This document shows, one piece after another, positions 50,284 through 58,426 of a stretch of DNA of 64,000 nt. This DNA is from JAFAMS01 sp049520515 (GTDB taxonomy: Bacteria > Vulcanimicrobiota > Vulcanimicrobiia > Vulcanimicrobiales > Vulcanimicrobiaceae): NCBI GenBank assembly GCA_049520515.1, contig JBEKPS010000004.1, positions 124,001 through 188,000 on the forward strand, written 5' to 3'. Under the pieces are notes generated by a model. That model was not told the DNA's origin and did not search any database. It saw nothing but the letters and a program-made list of their open reading frames with translations. The translations under genes and the position numbers were made by a program. Position 1 is the first letter of the stretch. Every line of letters starts with the position of its first letter.

Positions 50284-51898
50284 CGTCGCAACACTCGTCA
50301 CCCTTATAAGTTTCGTTCTCGCCGCCGTACCGGCGTGGGCGCAAACGCCGCCGCTTCCTTCAGCCTCTCCGATGCCCGCGCCATTTTTGGTTGCGCAACC
50401 GGTGAGCTTTACGATCACGGTCGGCGGAATTCAGGACATCAAGATTCTCGGTGCAACGGGTACGCTGACGACGCAGCTGTCAGCGCCGATCGCGCAAATC
50501 ACCGTCGATCAAGCAACGATTCACGTCACGGGACAGCAACTTGGTGCAGCAACGCTGCACGTCAGCGATCAAGCGGGCGCATCGGTTGACGTGCAAGTGC
50601 AGGTCGGTCTACCTGCCGGTGCGATTCCCGCGACGCTTGCACTCACCGTCACCGGATCGCCGGCCGGGACGCAATTCCTGATGCGTCAAGTACAAGCCGC
50701 GCTCGATCGCGCAATTCGGCCGACGCTCACGCCGGGCGCATCGATTGCCTATGGACCGCTGCCGCGCGCGCCCGATCCATTACAACCCGACGGCGTCGCG
50801 ACGGTCGCAATGCCGGTTACCGTTGCAGGTTCCGAAGGTACCGCGACAGTTACGAGCATTGCGAACGTGACCGTTACGAACATGACGCTCGCGCCGCAAC
50901 CGCCTGTATTGCTCTTTTATGATGACGATCCCGAGTACGTTAACGGCCTCGGGGTGCTTTTCAGGGGCGTCGTTACGGTCGACAAATCGACGCGGCTTTA
51001 CTACTACCACGACGATTTGAATCTACCGAAAGACATCGCGATCGTGATCAGCTCGGACGGTGAAAGCCAAGTTCAACTCATCGACGCGGGTGGTGGACCC
51101 GATCTCGACGTGATGAGCGTCGGCCATCTGGTTTCCAAAGTATTTATGCAGGCTGAACCGCGCAACGAGGGTATCGTCACCAACGTCACGCCGGCGACGC
51201 CGTTCATGCTCCGAAGCTCGATGACGCTTGCCGGTGAGCTCGTTGCGGGCTCCGTTGATATTCGCGTCGTTGGCGGTGCGCCGGTAACGGTCAGCGTGAT
51301 CGCGTATCCGCCCGGCGACGATTGGCACAAGTACATGGCCGGGTTTGCGACGCATGACGGGCACAATCGAAGCGGGACATTCGATCTCGGCGGCTTCGGT
51401 GTTCAGGCGCTCGCGTACAGTGCCGGTGGTCCGGACGTGACGTACGAGTACGGTACGCGAGACACGACGCCACGCAATATCGATACAAGCGATGCGGGAC
51501 ATGACTATGGCGATTACGGCGTGATCCACCGCGTCACGTTCGACATCGACAATTCCGGAAATACGCCGCAGACGATCTATCTTTATGAGAAACCGCTCGG
51601 CGGTCCGATGCGGAGCACATTCATCGTCGACGGCCAGGTGAAGGAGCTCGGCTGCGTCCGCGTTCCGCAGCGATATCAAGTCATGGCGTACACGATGCCG
51701 CCGCAGCAACAAGCCGCATCGACCGTCATCACGATGACGGAGGGTGGGTCGAATTATCCGATCGAGATCGGATTGACGGGGACTGCTCCCCTTCCAACGG
51801 TCCCGCCGCAAAGCTCGCCGGACGGATGCTTCCCGAAACCATCGCCGGCGCCGAGCGAAACGCCATCTGTGGAGCCGTCCCCATCGTCCTCGCCATAG
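50270..51898 (+). CDS. Secreted protein with Pro/Ser-rich tail, function unknown
   Basis: Exported protein of about 540 residues. A signal peptide (VRSVATLVTLISFVLAAVPAWAQ) is followed by a Pro-rich linker. An N-terminal beta domain (FTITVGGIQDIKILGATGTL... pilus-assembly-secretin-like strand pattern) and several more beta-rich regions follow (PVLLFYDDDPEYVNGLGVLFRG, GPDVTYEYGTRD, VIHRVTFDIDNSGNTPQTIYLYEKPLGG). It ends in SPAPSETPSVEPSPSSSP. No enzyme motif. The start is uncertain: ATG 50156 would add 38 residues before the signal peptide, whereas ATC 50270 gives a normal one. It overlaps the MBL gene's end. Confidence 0.65.
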   Translation: MGVRSVATLVTLISFVLAAVPAWAQTPPLPSASPMPAPFLVAQPVSFTITVGGIQDIKILGATGTLTTQLSAPIAQITVDQATIHVTGQQLGAATLHVSDQAGASVDVQVQVGLPAGAIPATLALTVTGSPAGTQFLMRQVQAALDRAIRPTLTPGASIAYGPLPRAPDPLQPDGVATVAMPVTVAGSEGTATVTSIANVTVTNMTLAPQPPVLLFYDDDPEYVNGLGVLFRGVVTVDKSTRLYYYHDDLNLPKDIAIVISSDGESQVQLIDAGGGPDLDVMSVGHLVSKVFMQAEPRNEGIVTNVTPATPFMLRSSMTLAGELVAGSVDIRVVGGAPVTVSVIAYPPGDDWHKYMAGFATHDGHNRSGTFDLGGFGVQALAYSAGGPDVTYEYGTRDTTPRNIDTSDAGHDYGDYGVIHRVTFDIDNSGNTPQTIYLYEKPLGGPMRSTFIVDGQVKELGCVRVPQRYQVMAYTMPPQQQAASTVITMTEGGSNYPIEIGLTGTAPLPTVPPQSSPDGCFPKPSPAPSETPSVEPSPSSSP

Positions 51899-52018
51899 CT
51901 GCCTCGCGCCACGGACAAAATGACAGCCATCCGGCAAAAGGGTGTTCCAAATAGCGAACGGCAGCCTACGCTGAACTCCGGAAAGCCCCGACTCCACACA
52001 TAACGGCTCGGAGGAAGA

Positions 52019-53224
52019 ATGTCCAAACAACCGTTGGCGCGAGCATTTAGTTTGCTCGCGGCATCATTTTTTTTGCTTAGCTCGCTATCGATAAGGCCGA
52101 CGTCCGCTGCAGGTACCGTTAAGGTAGGCGTGCTGCACTCGTTGAGCGGCACGATGGCGATCAGCGAGGTCACCGTCAAGAACGCGACGCTCTTAGCGAT
52201 CGATGAGATCAACGCCAAAGGCGGCGTCATGGGCGAGCAGATCGAGCCGGTCATCGAGGATGGCGGTTCCGATCCGGCGATTTTTGCGCAAAAGGCCCAA
52301 AAGCTCGTTCAAGAAGACAAAGTCGTTACAGTTTTCGGCGGCTGGACATCGGCGAGCCGCAAGGCGATGTTGCCGGTTTTCGAACGTTTCCATGGGTTGC
52401 TGTGGTATCCGGTTCAGTTCGAAGGCAACGAGTGCTCGAAAGACATCATGTATTCGGGAGCACAGCCGAACCAGCAGATCCTTCCCGCGCTCGACTGGGC
52501 AAAAGCGAAAGGCTACAAGAGCTACTTCTTATTGGGCTCTGATTACGTCTTTCCGCGCACCGCAAATCTCATTTTGAAGAAGCATATCGCCCACGACGGC
52601 CTCACTCTTGCGGGCGAAGAGTACGTTCCGCTCGGCGGCACGGATTTCAGTGCGATCGTCAACAAGATCAAGCTGGCAAATCCGTCGATCATCTTCAATA
52701 CGCTCAACGGCGACAGCAACGTCTCGTTCTTCAAGCAGATGGCGGCCGCCGGTTTGACATCGTCCAAGATTCCCGTGATGTCGTTCAGCATCGCCGAGCC
52801 CGAAGCAAAATCGATCGGGCCGTCGTTGCTGCAAGGCAGCTACGCCGCGTGGAACTACTTCGAGAGTCTTCCCGACCCGGTCAACAAGAAATTCGTCGCA
52901 GCGTATGAAGCGAAGTATCCCGGTCAACCCATCGACGACCCAATGATCCACGGCTACCTCGACGTCTACACGTGGGCAGCCGCAGTCGAAAAAGCCAAGA
53001 GCTTTGATGTCGACAAGGTTCGAAAGGCTGCGACAATGCTGCCGTATTCCGACTATGGGATGGGCGAAACCAAGTTCGCTGCAAATCAGAGCTTGGTTCA
53101 GACCGGATTCGTCGGCGCACTACAGCCGGACGGTCAGTTCAAGATCATCTGGAAATCGGCGGGACCGATCCAGCCGGTGCCTTACGATCCGCTCTCTTTC
53201 CCGGGCAAAGTCTGCTCGATCTAA
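52019..53224 (+). CDS. urtA: Urea ABC transporter substrate-binding protein
   Basis: Periplasmic binding protein, 401 residues, of the branched-chain-amino-acid-like fold: signal peptide to about residue 31, then VKVGVLHSLSGTMAISEVTVKNATLLAIDEINAKGG. VFGGWTSASRKAMLPVFERFHGLLWYPVQFEGNECSKDIMYSGA is characteristic of UrtA/FmdD. Start ATG 52019 with the strong site GGAGGAAG. First gene of a complete urtABCDE operon. Confidence 0.93.
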   Translation: MSKQPLARAFSLLAASFFLLSSLSIRPTSAAGTVKVGVLHSLSGTMAISEVTVKNATLLAIDEINAKGGVMGEQIEPVIEDGGSDPAIFAQKAQKLVQEDKVVTVFGGWTSASRKAMLPVFERFHGLLWYPVQFEGNECSKDIMYSGAQPNQQILPALDWAKAKGYKSYFLLGSDYVFPRTANLILKKHIAHDGLTLAGEEYVPLGGTDFSAIVNKIKLANPSIIFNTLNGDSNVSFFKQMAAAGLTSSKIPVMSFSIAEPEAKSIGPSLLQGSYAAWNYFESLPDPVNKKFVAAYEAKYPGQPIDDPMIHGYLDVYTWAAAVEKAKSFDVDKVRKAATMLPYSDYGMGETKFAANQSLVQTGFVGALQPDGQFKIIWKSAGPIQPVPYDPLSFPGKVCSI

Positions 53225-53240
53225 CCGGCTTCCCTTCGCA

Positions 53241-54152
53241 ATGAACGAGTCCGTTCTCGTTGCAGGTCAACTGTTCAATGGGATTAGCGTCGCCTCGATT
53301 CTCCTCTTGGCGGCGCTAGGACTCGCTCTGAGCTTCGGCTTGATGCGTGTCATCAACATGGCGCACGGCGAGATGTTGATGATGGGCGGCTATCTCACAT
53401 ACGTGTGCACGCAGCTCTTCGGAAAGAGCACCGGTTTTCTCATCGGCATGGTCGTCGCGTTTTTTGGAGCAGCCGCATTCGGTGCGCTGATGGAAGCGAC
53501 GCTCATCCGAAAGCTCTACGGCAGGCCGCTTGACACGCTGCTCGCGACGTGGGGCGTGAGTCTCATCTTACAACAGGCTGCGCGCAGTATCTTCGGCCCG
53601 ATCGGCGTCGAGGTTACTGCGCCGCCGTGGCTTGCGGGATCGTTAGCGATTGGAGGCACGGCATTGACCGGGCTTTCGATCCCGCTCGTGCGCGTCTTCA
53701 TCATTGTCGTTGCGGCAATCGTCTTGGGCGGCGTTACGTTTCTGATCATGCGCACGAGGCTTGGAATGCTCGTGCGTGCGGTGCATCAAGATCGTGGAAT
53801 GGCGGACGCACTCGGCGCGGACACGCGTTGGGTGGACCTTTGCGTGTTCTCACTCGGCACCGGCATTGCAGGACTCGCGGGCGCTGCACTCACCTTGATC
53901 GCGCCGGTGACGCCGACGGTGGGTCAAGGCTACATCGTCTACGCGTTTCTCGTCGTCATCTTAGGCGGACTCGGTAGTCTCGCGGGAACGCTGGCAGCGG
54001 CCGTCATCGTCGGACTATTCTCGGCGACGGCGCAGATCGTCACCAGTCAGAGTTTCTCCGACGTCCTGTTGCTCGTCTTCGTTATCGTCTTCATTCAATT
54101 CCGGCCGCGCGGTATTGCGTCGTCGCGCTCGAGGGCGCTCGACGAAGCATGA
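53241..54152 (+). CDS. urtB: Urea ABC transporter permease UrtB
   Basis: LivH-type permease, 303 residues with about eight helices. LLLAALGLALSFGLMRVINMAHGEMLMMGGYLTYV is the hallmark start; LLATWGVSLILQQAARSIFG is the UrtB block; RAVHQDRGMADALGAD is the cytoplasmic coupling loop that touches the ATPases. ATG 53241 lies 16 bases after urtA; a longer upstream frame overlaps urtA and is not used. It overlaps urtC by 4 bases. Confidence 0.94.
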   Translation: MNESVLVAGQLFNGISVASILLLAALGLALSFGLMRVINMAHGEMLMMGGYLTYVCTQLFGKSTGFLIGMVVAFFGAAAFGALMEATLIRKLYGRPLDTLLATWGVSLILQQAARSIFGPIGVEVTAPPWLAGSLAIGGTALTGLSIPLVRVFIIVVAAIVLGGVTFLIMRTRLGMLVRAVHQDRGMADALGADTRWVDLCVFSLGTGIAGLAGAALTLIAPVTPTVGQGYIVYAFLVVILGGLGSLAGTLAAAVIVGLFSATAQIVTSQSFSDVLLLVFVIVFIQFRPRGIASSRSRALDEA

Positions 54153-55213
54153 ACATCCCGCGCAAAGAGTTTTTGTATCCGGCCCTGTTTGTGATCGCGG
54201 CATGCGCGCCGTTGTATCTCTCCGGATACGAGGTCACGATTCTCGGCAGGTTCCTGGCGTTTTCGATTCTCGCGCTCGGCATCTCGCTGATCTGGGGGAC
54301 GGGCGGGATACTCAGTCTTGGCCAGGGTTTGTTCTTCGGTCTCGGCGGTTACGCGCTGGCGATGTATCTCAAGCTTTCGGCTGCGGGTTCCGGCCAGCTA
54401 CCGGATTTCATGGAATGGAACGGCGTCACATCGCTCCCGTGGTGGTGGGAGCCGTTTCGCTATCCGGCCTTCGCGCTGGCCGCGGTCATCATCGTCCCCG
54501 GCGCGGTAGCCACCGCACTTGCGTTCCTCGTGTTCCGGCGCCGCGTCAGCGGCCCGTACTTCGCAATCATCACGCAAGCGCTCGTCTTGGCTGCTGCAAC
54601 GCTCATCATCAGCCAGCAGCCGTACACCGGCGGATTTAACGGGCTGACGAACTTTAGCGACGTTTTTGGGATGCAGCTCACCGATCCGAAAACGCAGCTC
54701 GCACTCTACTTCGTGACGCTCGCGATCCTCGCGGTCGCTTTCTACGTCTTGCGCTACGTCATTCAATCGCGTTTTGGGCGGCTTCTGCTTGCGATTCGCG
54801 ACGGTGAGAACCGCGTCCGATTCCTCGGCTATAACCCGGTTCCGTTCAAGATGATCGCATTTGCGATTGCAGGTGCGCTTGCGGGAATCTCGGGTGCGCT
54901 GGTGACGCTCAGCATCGGCGACATCTCGCCGGCGATGTTCGGTGTCGTCCCCTCGATCGAAATGGTGATTTGGGTAGCGGTCGGCGGTCGCGATAGCCTG
55001 CTCGGCGCGATCGTCGGGACGCTACTCGTCAATTTCGGAAAAGATTGGATCAGCAGCGCATTCCCGAACGCGTGGCTGTATATCGTCGGTGCGCTCTTCG
55101 TCGTTGTCGTCACCGTTGCGCCGCGCGGACTCGTACCATTGGCGCAGGTTGGAAGCCTTCGCCTCGCCTCGCTCGTTCGGCGGCGATCCAGTGTCGAGCC
55201 CGTAGTCGAATGA
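54149..55213 (+). CDS. urtC: Urea ABC transporter permease UrtC
   Basis: LivM-type permease, 354 residues. SILALGISLIWGTGGILSLGQGLFFGLGGYALAMYLKL is the conserved start, RRRVSGPYFAIITQALVLAA follows, and GLTNFSDVFGMQL is the urea-transporter-specific region. The coupling loop is IRDGENRVRFLGYN. Overlaps urtB and urtD by 4 bases each. Confidence 0.94.
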   Translation: MNIPRKEFLYPALFVIAACAPLYLSGYEVTILGRFLAFSILALGISLIWGTGGILSLGQGLFFGLGGYALAMYLKLSAAGSGQLPDFMEWNGVTSLPWWWEPFRYPAFALAAVIIVPGAVATALAFLVFRRRVSGPYFAIITQALVLAAATLIISQQPYTGGFNGLTNFSDVFGMQLTDPKTQLALYFVTLAILAVAFYVLRYVIQSRFGRLLLAIRDGENRVRFLGYNPVPFKMIAFAIAGALAGISGALVTLSIGDISPAMFGVVPSIEMVIWVAVGGRDSLLGAIVGTLLVNFGKDWISSAFPNAWLYIVGALFVVVVTVAPRGLVPLAQVGSLRLASLVRRRSSVEPVVE

Positions 55214-55965
55214 GCACGGAAAATCCGTTGCTCCTGGTCGACTGCGTGACCGTCTCGTACGATGGCTACAAAGCCTTGACGGACGTGACGTTTACGGTCG
55301 AGCCCGGAGCCGTGCACGTTCTCATCGGACCAAACGGTGCAGGCAAGTCGACGCTCTTGGATGCGATCATCGGGCGCGTGCGTCCGACGTCGGGACGCAT
55401 CGTGTTCAAAGGCGAAGACATCAGTGCGCTGCCGGAATACGAGATCGTTCGCCGCGGGATCTGCCGCAAATTCCAAACGCCCGGCGTTCTGGACGCGTTG
55501 ACCGTGCGCGAGAATCTCGCGGTAGCCGCGACGCACAACCGAAGCGCGTTACGCGCGCTCGCGACATTTGCGCTGAACGGTTCGCAAGCCCGCGTCGATG
55601 AAGTGCTGGAAACAGTTGGGCTGTCTCCGAAAGCGAATTTTCTCGCCGCGCATCTTTCGCATGGAGAGAAACAGTGGCTAGAGATCGGAATGGTCGTCGC
55701 TTCCGATTCAGAGTTGCTGCTGCTTGACGAGCCGGCCGCCGGGATGACACATCACGAGGCGGAGCTGACCGCGAAATTGATTCGTTCGCTCGTCGGACGC
55801 CATGCATTCGTTGTCATCGATCACGACATGGATTTTGTCGGTTACTTAGCAGCGCCCGTCAGCGTTCTGGATATGGGGCGCTTTATCGCGCATGGCACGA
55901 TCGAAGAAGTGCGGCGCAATCCGCAGGTCATGGCTGTCTACCTCGGACGCGAGAAGGTGGCCTAG
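55210..55965 (+). CDS. urtD: Urea ABC transporter ATP-binding protein UrtD
   Basis: LivG-type ATPase, 251 residues. Walker A GPNGAGKST, CRKFQTPGVLDALTVRENL, signature LSHGEKQWLEIGMV (UrtD-type, in place of LSGGQ), Walker B LLLLDEPAAGMTHHE, and H-loop VIDHDMDFV. Start ATG 55210 overlaps urtC. One base separates its stop from urtE. Confidence 0.95.
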   Translation: MSTENPLLLVDCVTVSYDGYKALTDVTFTVEPGAVHVLIGPNGAGKSTLLDAIIGRVRPTSGRIVFKGEDISALPEYEIVRRGICRKFQTPGVLDALTVRENLAVAATHNRSALRALATFALNGSQARVDEVLETVGLSPKANFLAAHLSHGEKQWLEIGMVVASDSELLLLDEPAAGMTHHEAELTAKLIRSLVGRHAFVVIDHDMDFVGYLAAPVSVLDMGRFIAHGTIEEVRRNPQVMAVYLGREKVA

Positions 55966-55966
55966 G

Positions 55967-56671
55967 ATGCTGACTCTCGAGCGCGTCGGAGCTGCCTACG
56001 GTGAAAGCCAGGTACTCTCGGGCGTCGATATGACGGTCGGTCCGGGCGAAGCCGTGACGCTACTCGGCCGTAATGGTGTCGGCAAGACGACGTTGCTGCG
56101 GTCGATTATCGGCCTTCACCGCAACAATCAGGGCCGCGTGGTCTTTGACGACAGTGACGTTACGGCAATGCGCCCGCATAGCCGCGCTCGCATCGGTATA
56201 GGGTATGTGCCGCAAGGCCGCGGCATCTTTCCGCATCTCACCGTCGAAGAAAATCTCGCGATGGGCGCATCCGCGCTCGAGGGCCGGCCGAAACACAGCG
56301 AAGGCGTCCTCGAACGCGTTCTCGGACTGTTCCCAACACTCTCGCGCGTACGCAAGCGTAAGGGCGGAGTGCTGAGCGGCGGCGAGCAGCAGCAGTTGTC
56401 GATTGGCCGTGCATTGATCGGCGAACCGCGCTTGCTCTTGCTCGACGAGCCGACTGAAGGGATTCAACCGTCGATCGTTCAGGAAATCGAAGCCGCGCTC
56501 GTCTCTATTCGAAAAGACTTCGGCGTCGCCGTGCTCCTCGTCGAACAACATCTCGATTTCGCATGGTCGATCGCCGAACGCTATTACGTGATGCAGCGTG
56601 GTGCGATCGTGCGCACGGGAAGCACGCAAGGCGAGAAGCCGGACGACGTAGCGTCACTCCTGAGCGTCTAA
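55967..56671 (+). CDS. urtE: Urea ABC transporter ATP-binding protein UrtE
   Basis: LivF-type ATPase, 234 residues. Walker A GRNGVGKTT, Q-loop GYVPQGRGIFPHLTVEENL, signature LSGGEQQQLSIGRALI, Walker B LLLLDEPTEGIQPSIV, and H-loop LVEQHLDF. Closes the urt operon. Its stop overlaps the stop of the convergent clostripain-like remnant. No urease genes follow in the window. Confidence 0.95.
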   Translation: MLTLERVGAAYGESQVLSGVDMTVGPGEAVTLLGRNGVGKTTLLRSIIGLHRNNQGRVVFDDSDVTAMRPHSRARIGIGYVPQGRGIFPHLTVEENLAMGASALEGRPKHSEGVLERVLGLFPTLSRVRKRKGGVLSGGEQQQLSIGRALIGEPRLLLLDEPTEGIQPSIVQEIEAALVSIRKDFGVAVLLVEQHLDFAWSIAERYYVMQRGAIVRTGSTQGEKPDDVASLLSV

Positions 56672-57552
56672 GCCAGCAGAGCGTGGATCAAGCGATCGGC
56701 GTCGACGCCCTTCCAGAATGCGTTCGCGGTTTCGGTCATCTGCGGAACCCACGGGTCGATTTGGCTCTCGCGAATCGGTGCGTGAACGGTTGGCCCAACC
56801 GCGTCGCTGTAACTCGCGCCGCCGTACGGTGCAAAGGCACGGCTTTCACGATGCGCGAGCACCGAGTCGTGAACCGCATCGGATGCCGCGCGTGCATCGT
56901 CGCGCACGTTTTGCGGAAGGCGTGCGTCGCTTGCGAGTTTGTCGTAGAGCGCAATTGCGGGCCGATCGGCTCGCCAGGGAAGTGAGGCTTTCTCACCACG
57001 CGCCATCCCTGGAACGCTGCGTTCATCGGCGCGAACGTGCTGTGCGAGTGTTGGGTTCCCTTTGAGCGCCGCAGCCAGATCGTCGTCGAGCGCTTTCACC
57101 GTCGTGCGGATCTGCGCGCTCTTTTCCGGCGACGTATCCAGGACAGAAAAGGAATCGGCAGGCGCGTAGACCTCACCTCCGATTGCGTAGCGCGCAGCCA
57201 TCGTCGCCGTAACGATGCCTTGGGCCATTGCTTGCGGATCGTCGAGGTGTTGCGCGATCGCTGAAGCGACGGTCGTCGGCACGCCGGGAGCGATCATGAT
57301 TTCGTTGCTCGCTGCCAGGCGCGAGACGCCGGCCTCGGAGAGCGCATCAGCAAAACCGAGTGTTCCCATCAGGCAGCAAACGGGTTCATAAAGCACCCGA
57401 GGGACACGGTAAGCTCGACGGTCTGCAGTCTCAACCCCGTGATCGGAGAGCGTATCGTCCGCACCCGTCGAAAGATCGCGTGAGTGTGGCACTATCACGT
57501 GTAACCGTATGCTGGCGACGGTCATCTCGCTCGCTTCGAGCAGTGTACGCAC
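56668..57552 (-). pseudogene. Clostripain-like (C11) cysteine peptidase, N-terminally truncated
   Basis: Frame of 294 codons. YEPVCCLMGTLGFADALSEAGVSRLAASNEIM resembles the catalytic-Cys region of clostripain-family peptidases (A-CLMG-xxE...ASEE). SDHG upstream might be the remnant of the His motif. The N-terminal part of the peptidase domain is missing: the frame meets a stop near 57590, and an unrelated gene starts divergently only 22 bases away, leaving no promoter space. This looks like a gene cut at the left edge of the AT-richer accessory segment. Function is unlikely. Confidence 0.5.
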
Positions 57553-57574
57553 CTGCGCGTCAACCTCAGCTACG

Positions 57575-58096
57575 ATGATGTACGTATTGGGATTGAATCA
57601 CTTCAGCGAGCAATTTCCTCACCCAAATAATGACGGTAGAGCTATTGAGCGTCTACAGAAGTTCGTGCGTGCTTTCTGTATTGAAAGAGCCATCCAAGTG
57701 CTCGCGGAGGAGTGGTCCGACGACGCGATGCAGCTGTGGTCAGTGAACAGCACCTATAGCGAAGATGTCGCTGCTGACCTCGGGATCGCGTATCTTCGAT
57801 GTGATGCTAATTTGACAGAAAGAGCTAAACTGCAAATAAAGAGCCGACAAACCATTGCCGAAGAACTTGGGATTGAGTTTGGCTTTACGCAGCTAACTCT
57901 CGAAGAGACGACGCTAATCAATGTTGAAGCCGAAGAGAGCGACGTTAAAAGAGAACAATACTGGTTGGAGAAACTCATTAAACACGAGGCCATCAACAAG
58001 AATATCCTATTGCTTTGCGGATACAAACATGTCGATCGTTTCGTTGCGCGCGTCAAACGCGAAGGATATCAGGCGATGGCGATCGCCATTCAATGA
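57575..58096 (+). CDS. Uncharacterised protein of the accessory segment
   Basis: Soluble protein of 173 residues from ATG 57575 (ATG 57578 adjacent). It has MYVLGLNHFSEQF, a helix LQKFVRAFCIERAIQVLAEEW, DLGIAYLRCDANLTERAKLQIKSR, REQYWLEKLIKHEAINKNILLLCGYKHVDRFVARVKREGY. The alternating strand-helix pattern with Glu-Glu after the second strand, Asp after the third and CGYKH near the end suggests a small alpha/beta fold with possible catalytic acids. I recall similar orphan proteins, but no assigned function. Codon use is more AT-rich than in the housekeeping genes to the left. Confidence 0.65.
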   Translation: MMYVLGLNHFSEQFPHPNNDGRAIERLQKFVRAFCIERAIQVLAEEWSDDAMQLWSVNSTYSEDVAADLGIAYLRCDANLTERAKLQIKSRQTIAEELGIEFGFTQLTLEETTLINVEAEESDVKREQYWLEKLIKHEAINKNILLLCGYKHVDRFVARVKREGYQAMAIAIQ

Positions 58097-58426
58097 GTCA
58101 TTGCGATCCGGTGTTAACCTGCGCTCGGGAGAGGACGTTCGCTAGAGGATGGTTCGGCGGATTCGACTACCTGGCTTAGGACGTTTGCGAGCTTGCGCGC
58201 CATGCAACCACACATTGATGTCGCACGACGCTTTCCGTCGGCTAGCTTGATGGAGTTCGCAAAGCGTGGGGGGTTCAGTTCCAGCTGACTGGAACGCCTG
58301 GCGGCAACTCCGAGACCGTGCGCTCCCGTTTTCGCCCCCAAGAACCAGTCAACGGCGTTCCCGTTCCGTTGGCTTCAGCGTTCGCGGCGTCCGTTCGTGA
58401 GCTGCTCGACTAGTCGTCGTTCAGAC
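58097..58426. other. Intergenic stretch without a supported gene
   Basis: About 330 bases between two accessory genes. Short frames on both strands have no family features. The only structure noted is the hairpin at 58278-58295. Confidence 0.6.
58278..58295. repeat. Perfect inverted repeat
   Basis: GTTCCAG-CTGA-CTGGAAC, a 7-bp perfect hairpin with a 4-base loop in otherwise unassigned DNA. There is no T-tract. It could be a protein-binding dyad or the remnant of a mobile-element end. Confidence 0.5.
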
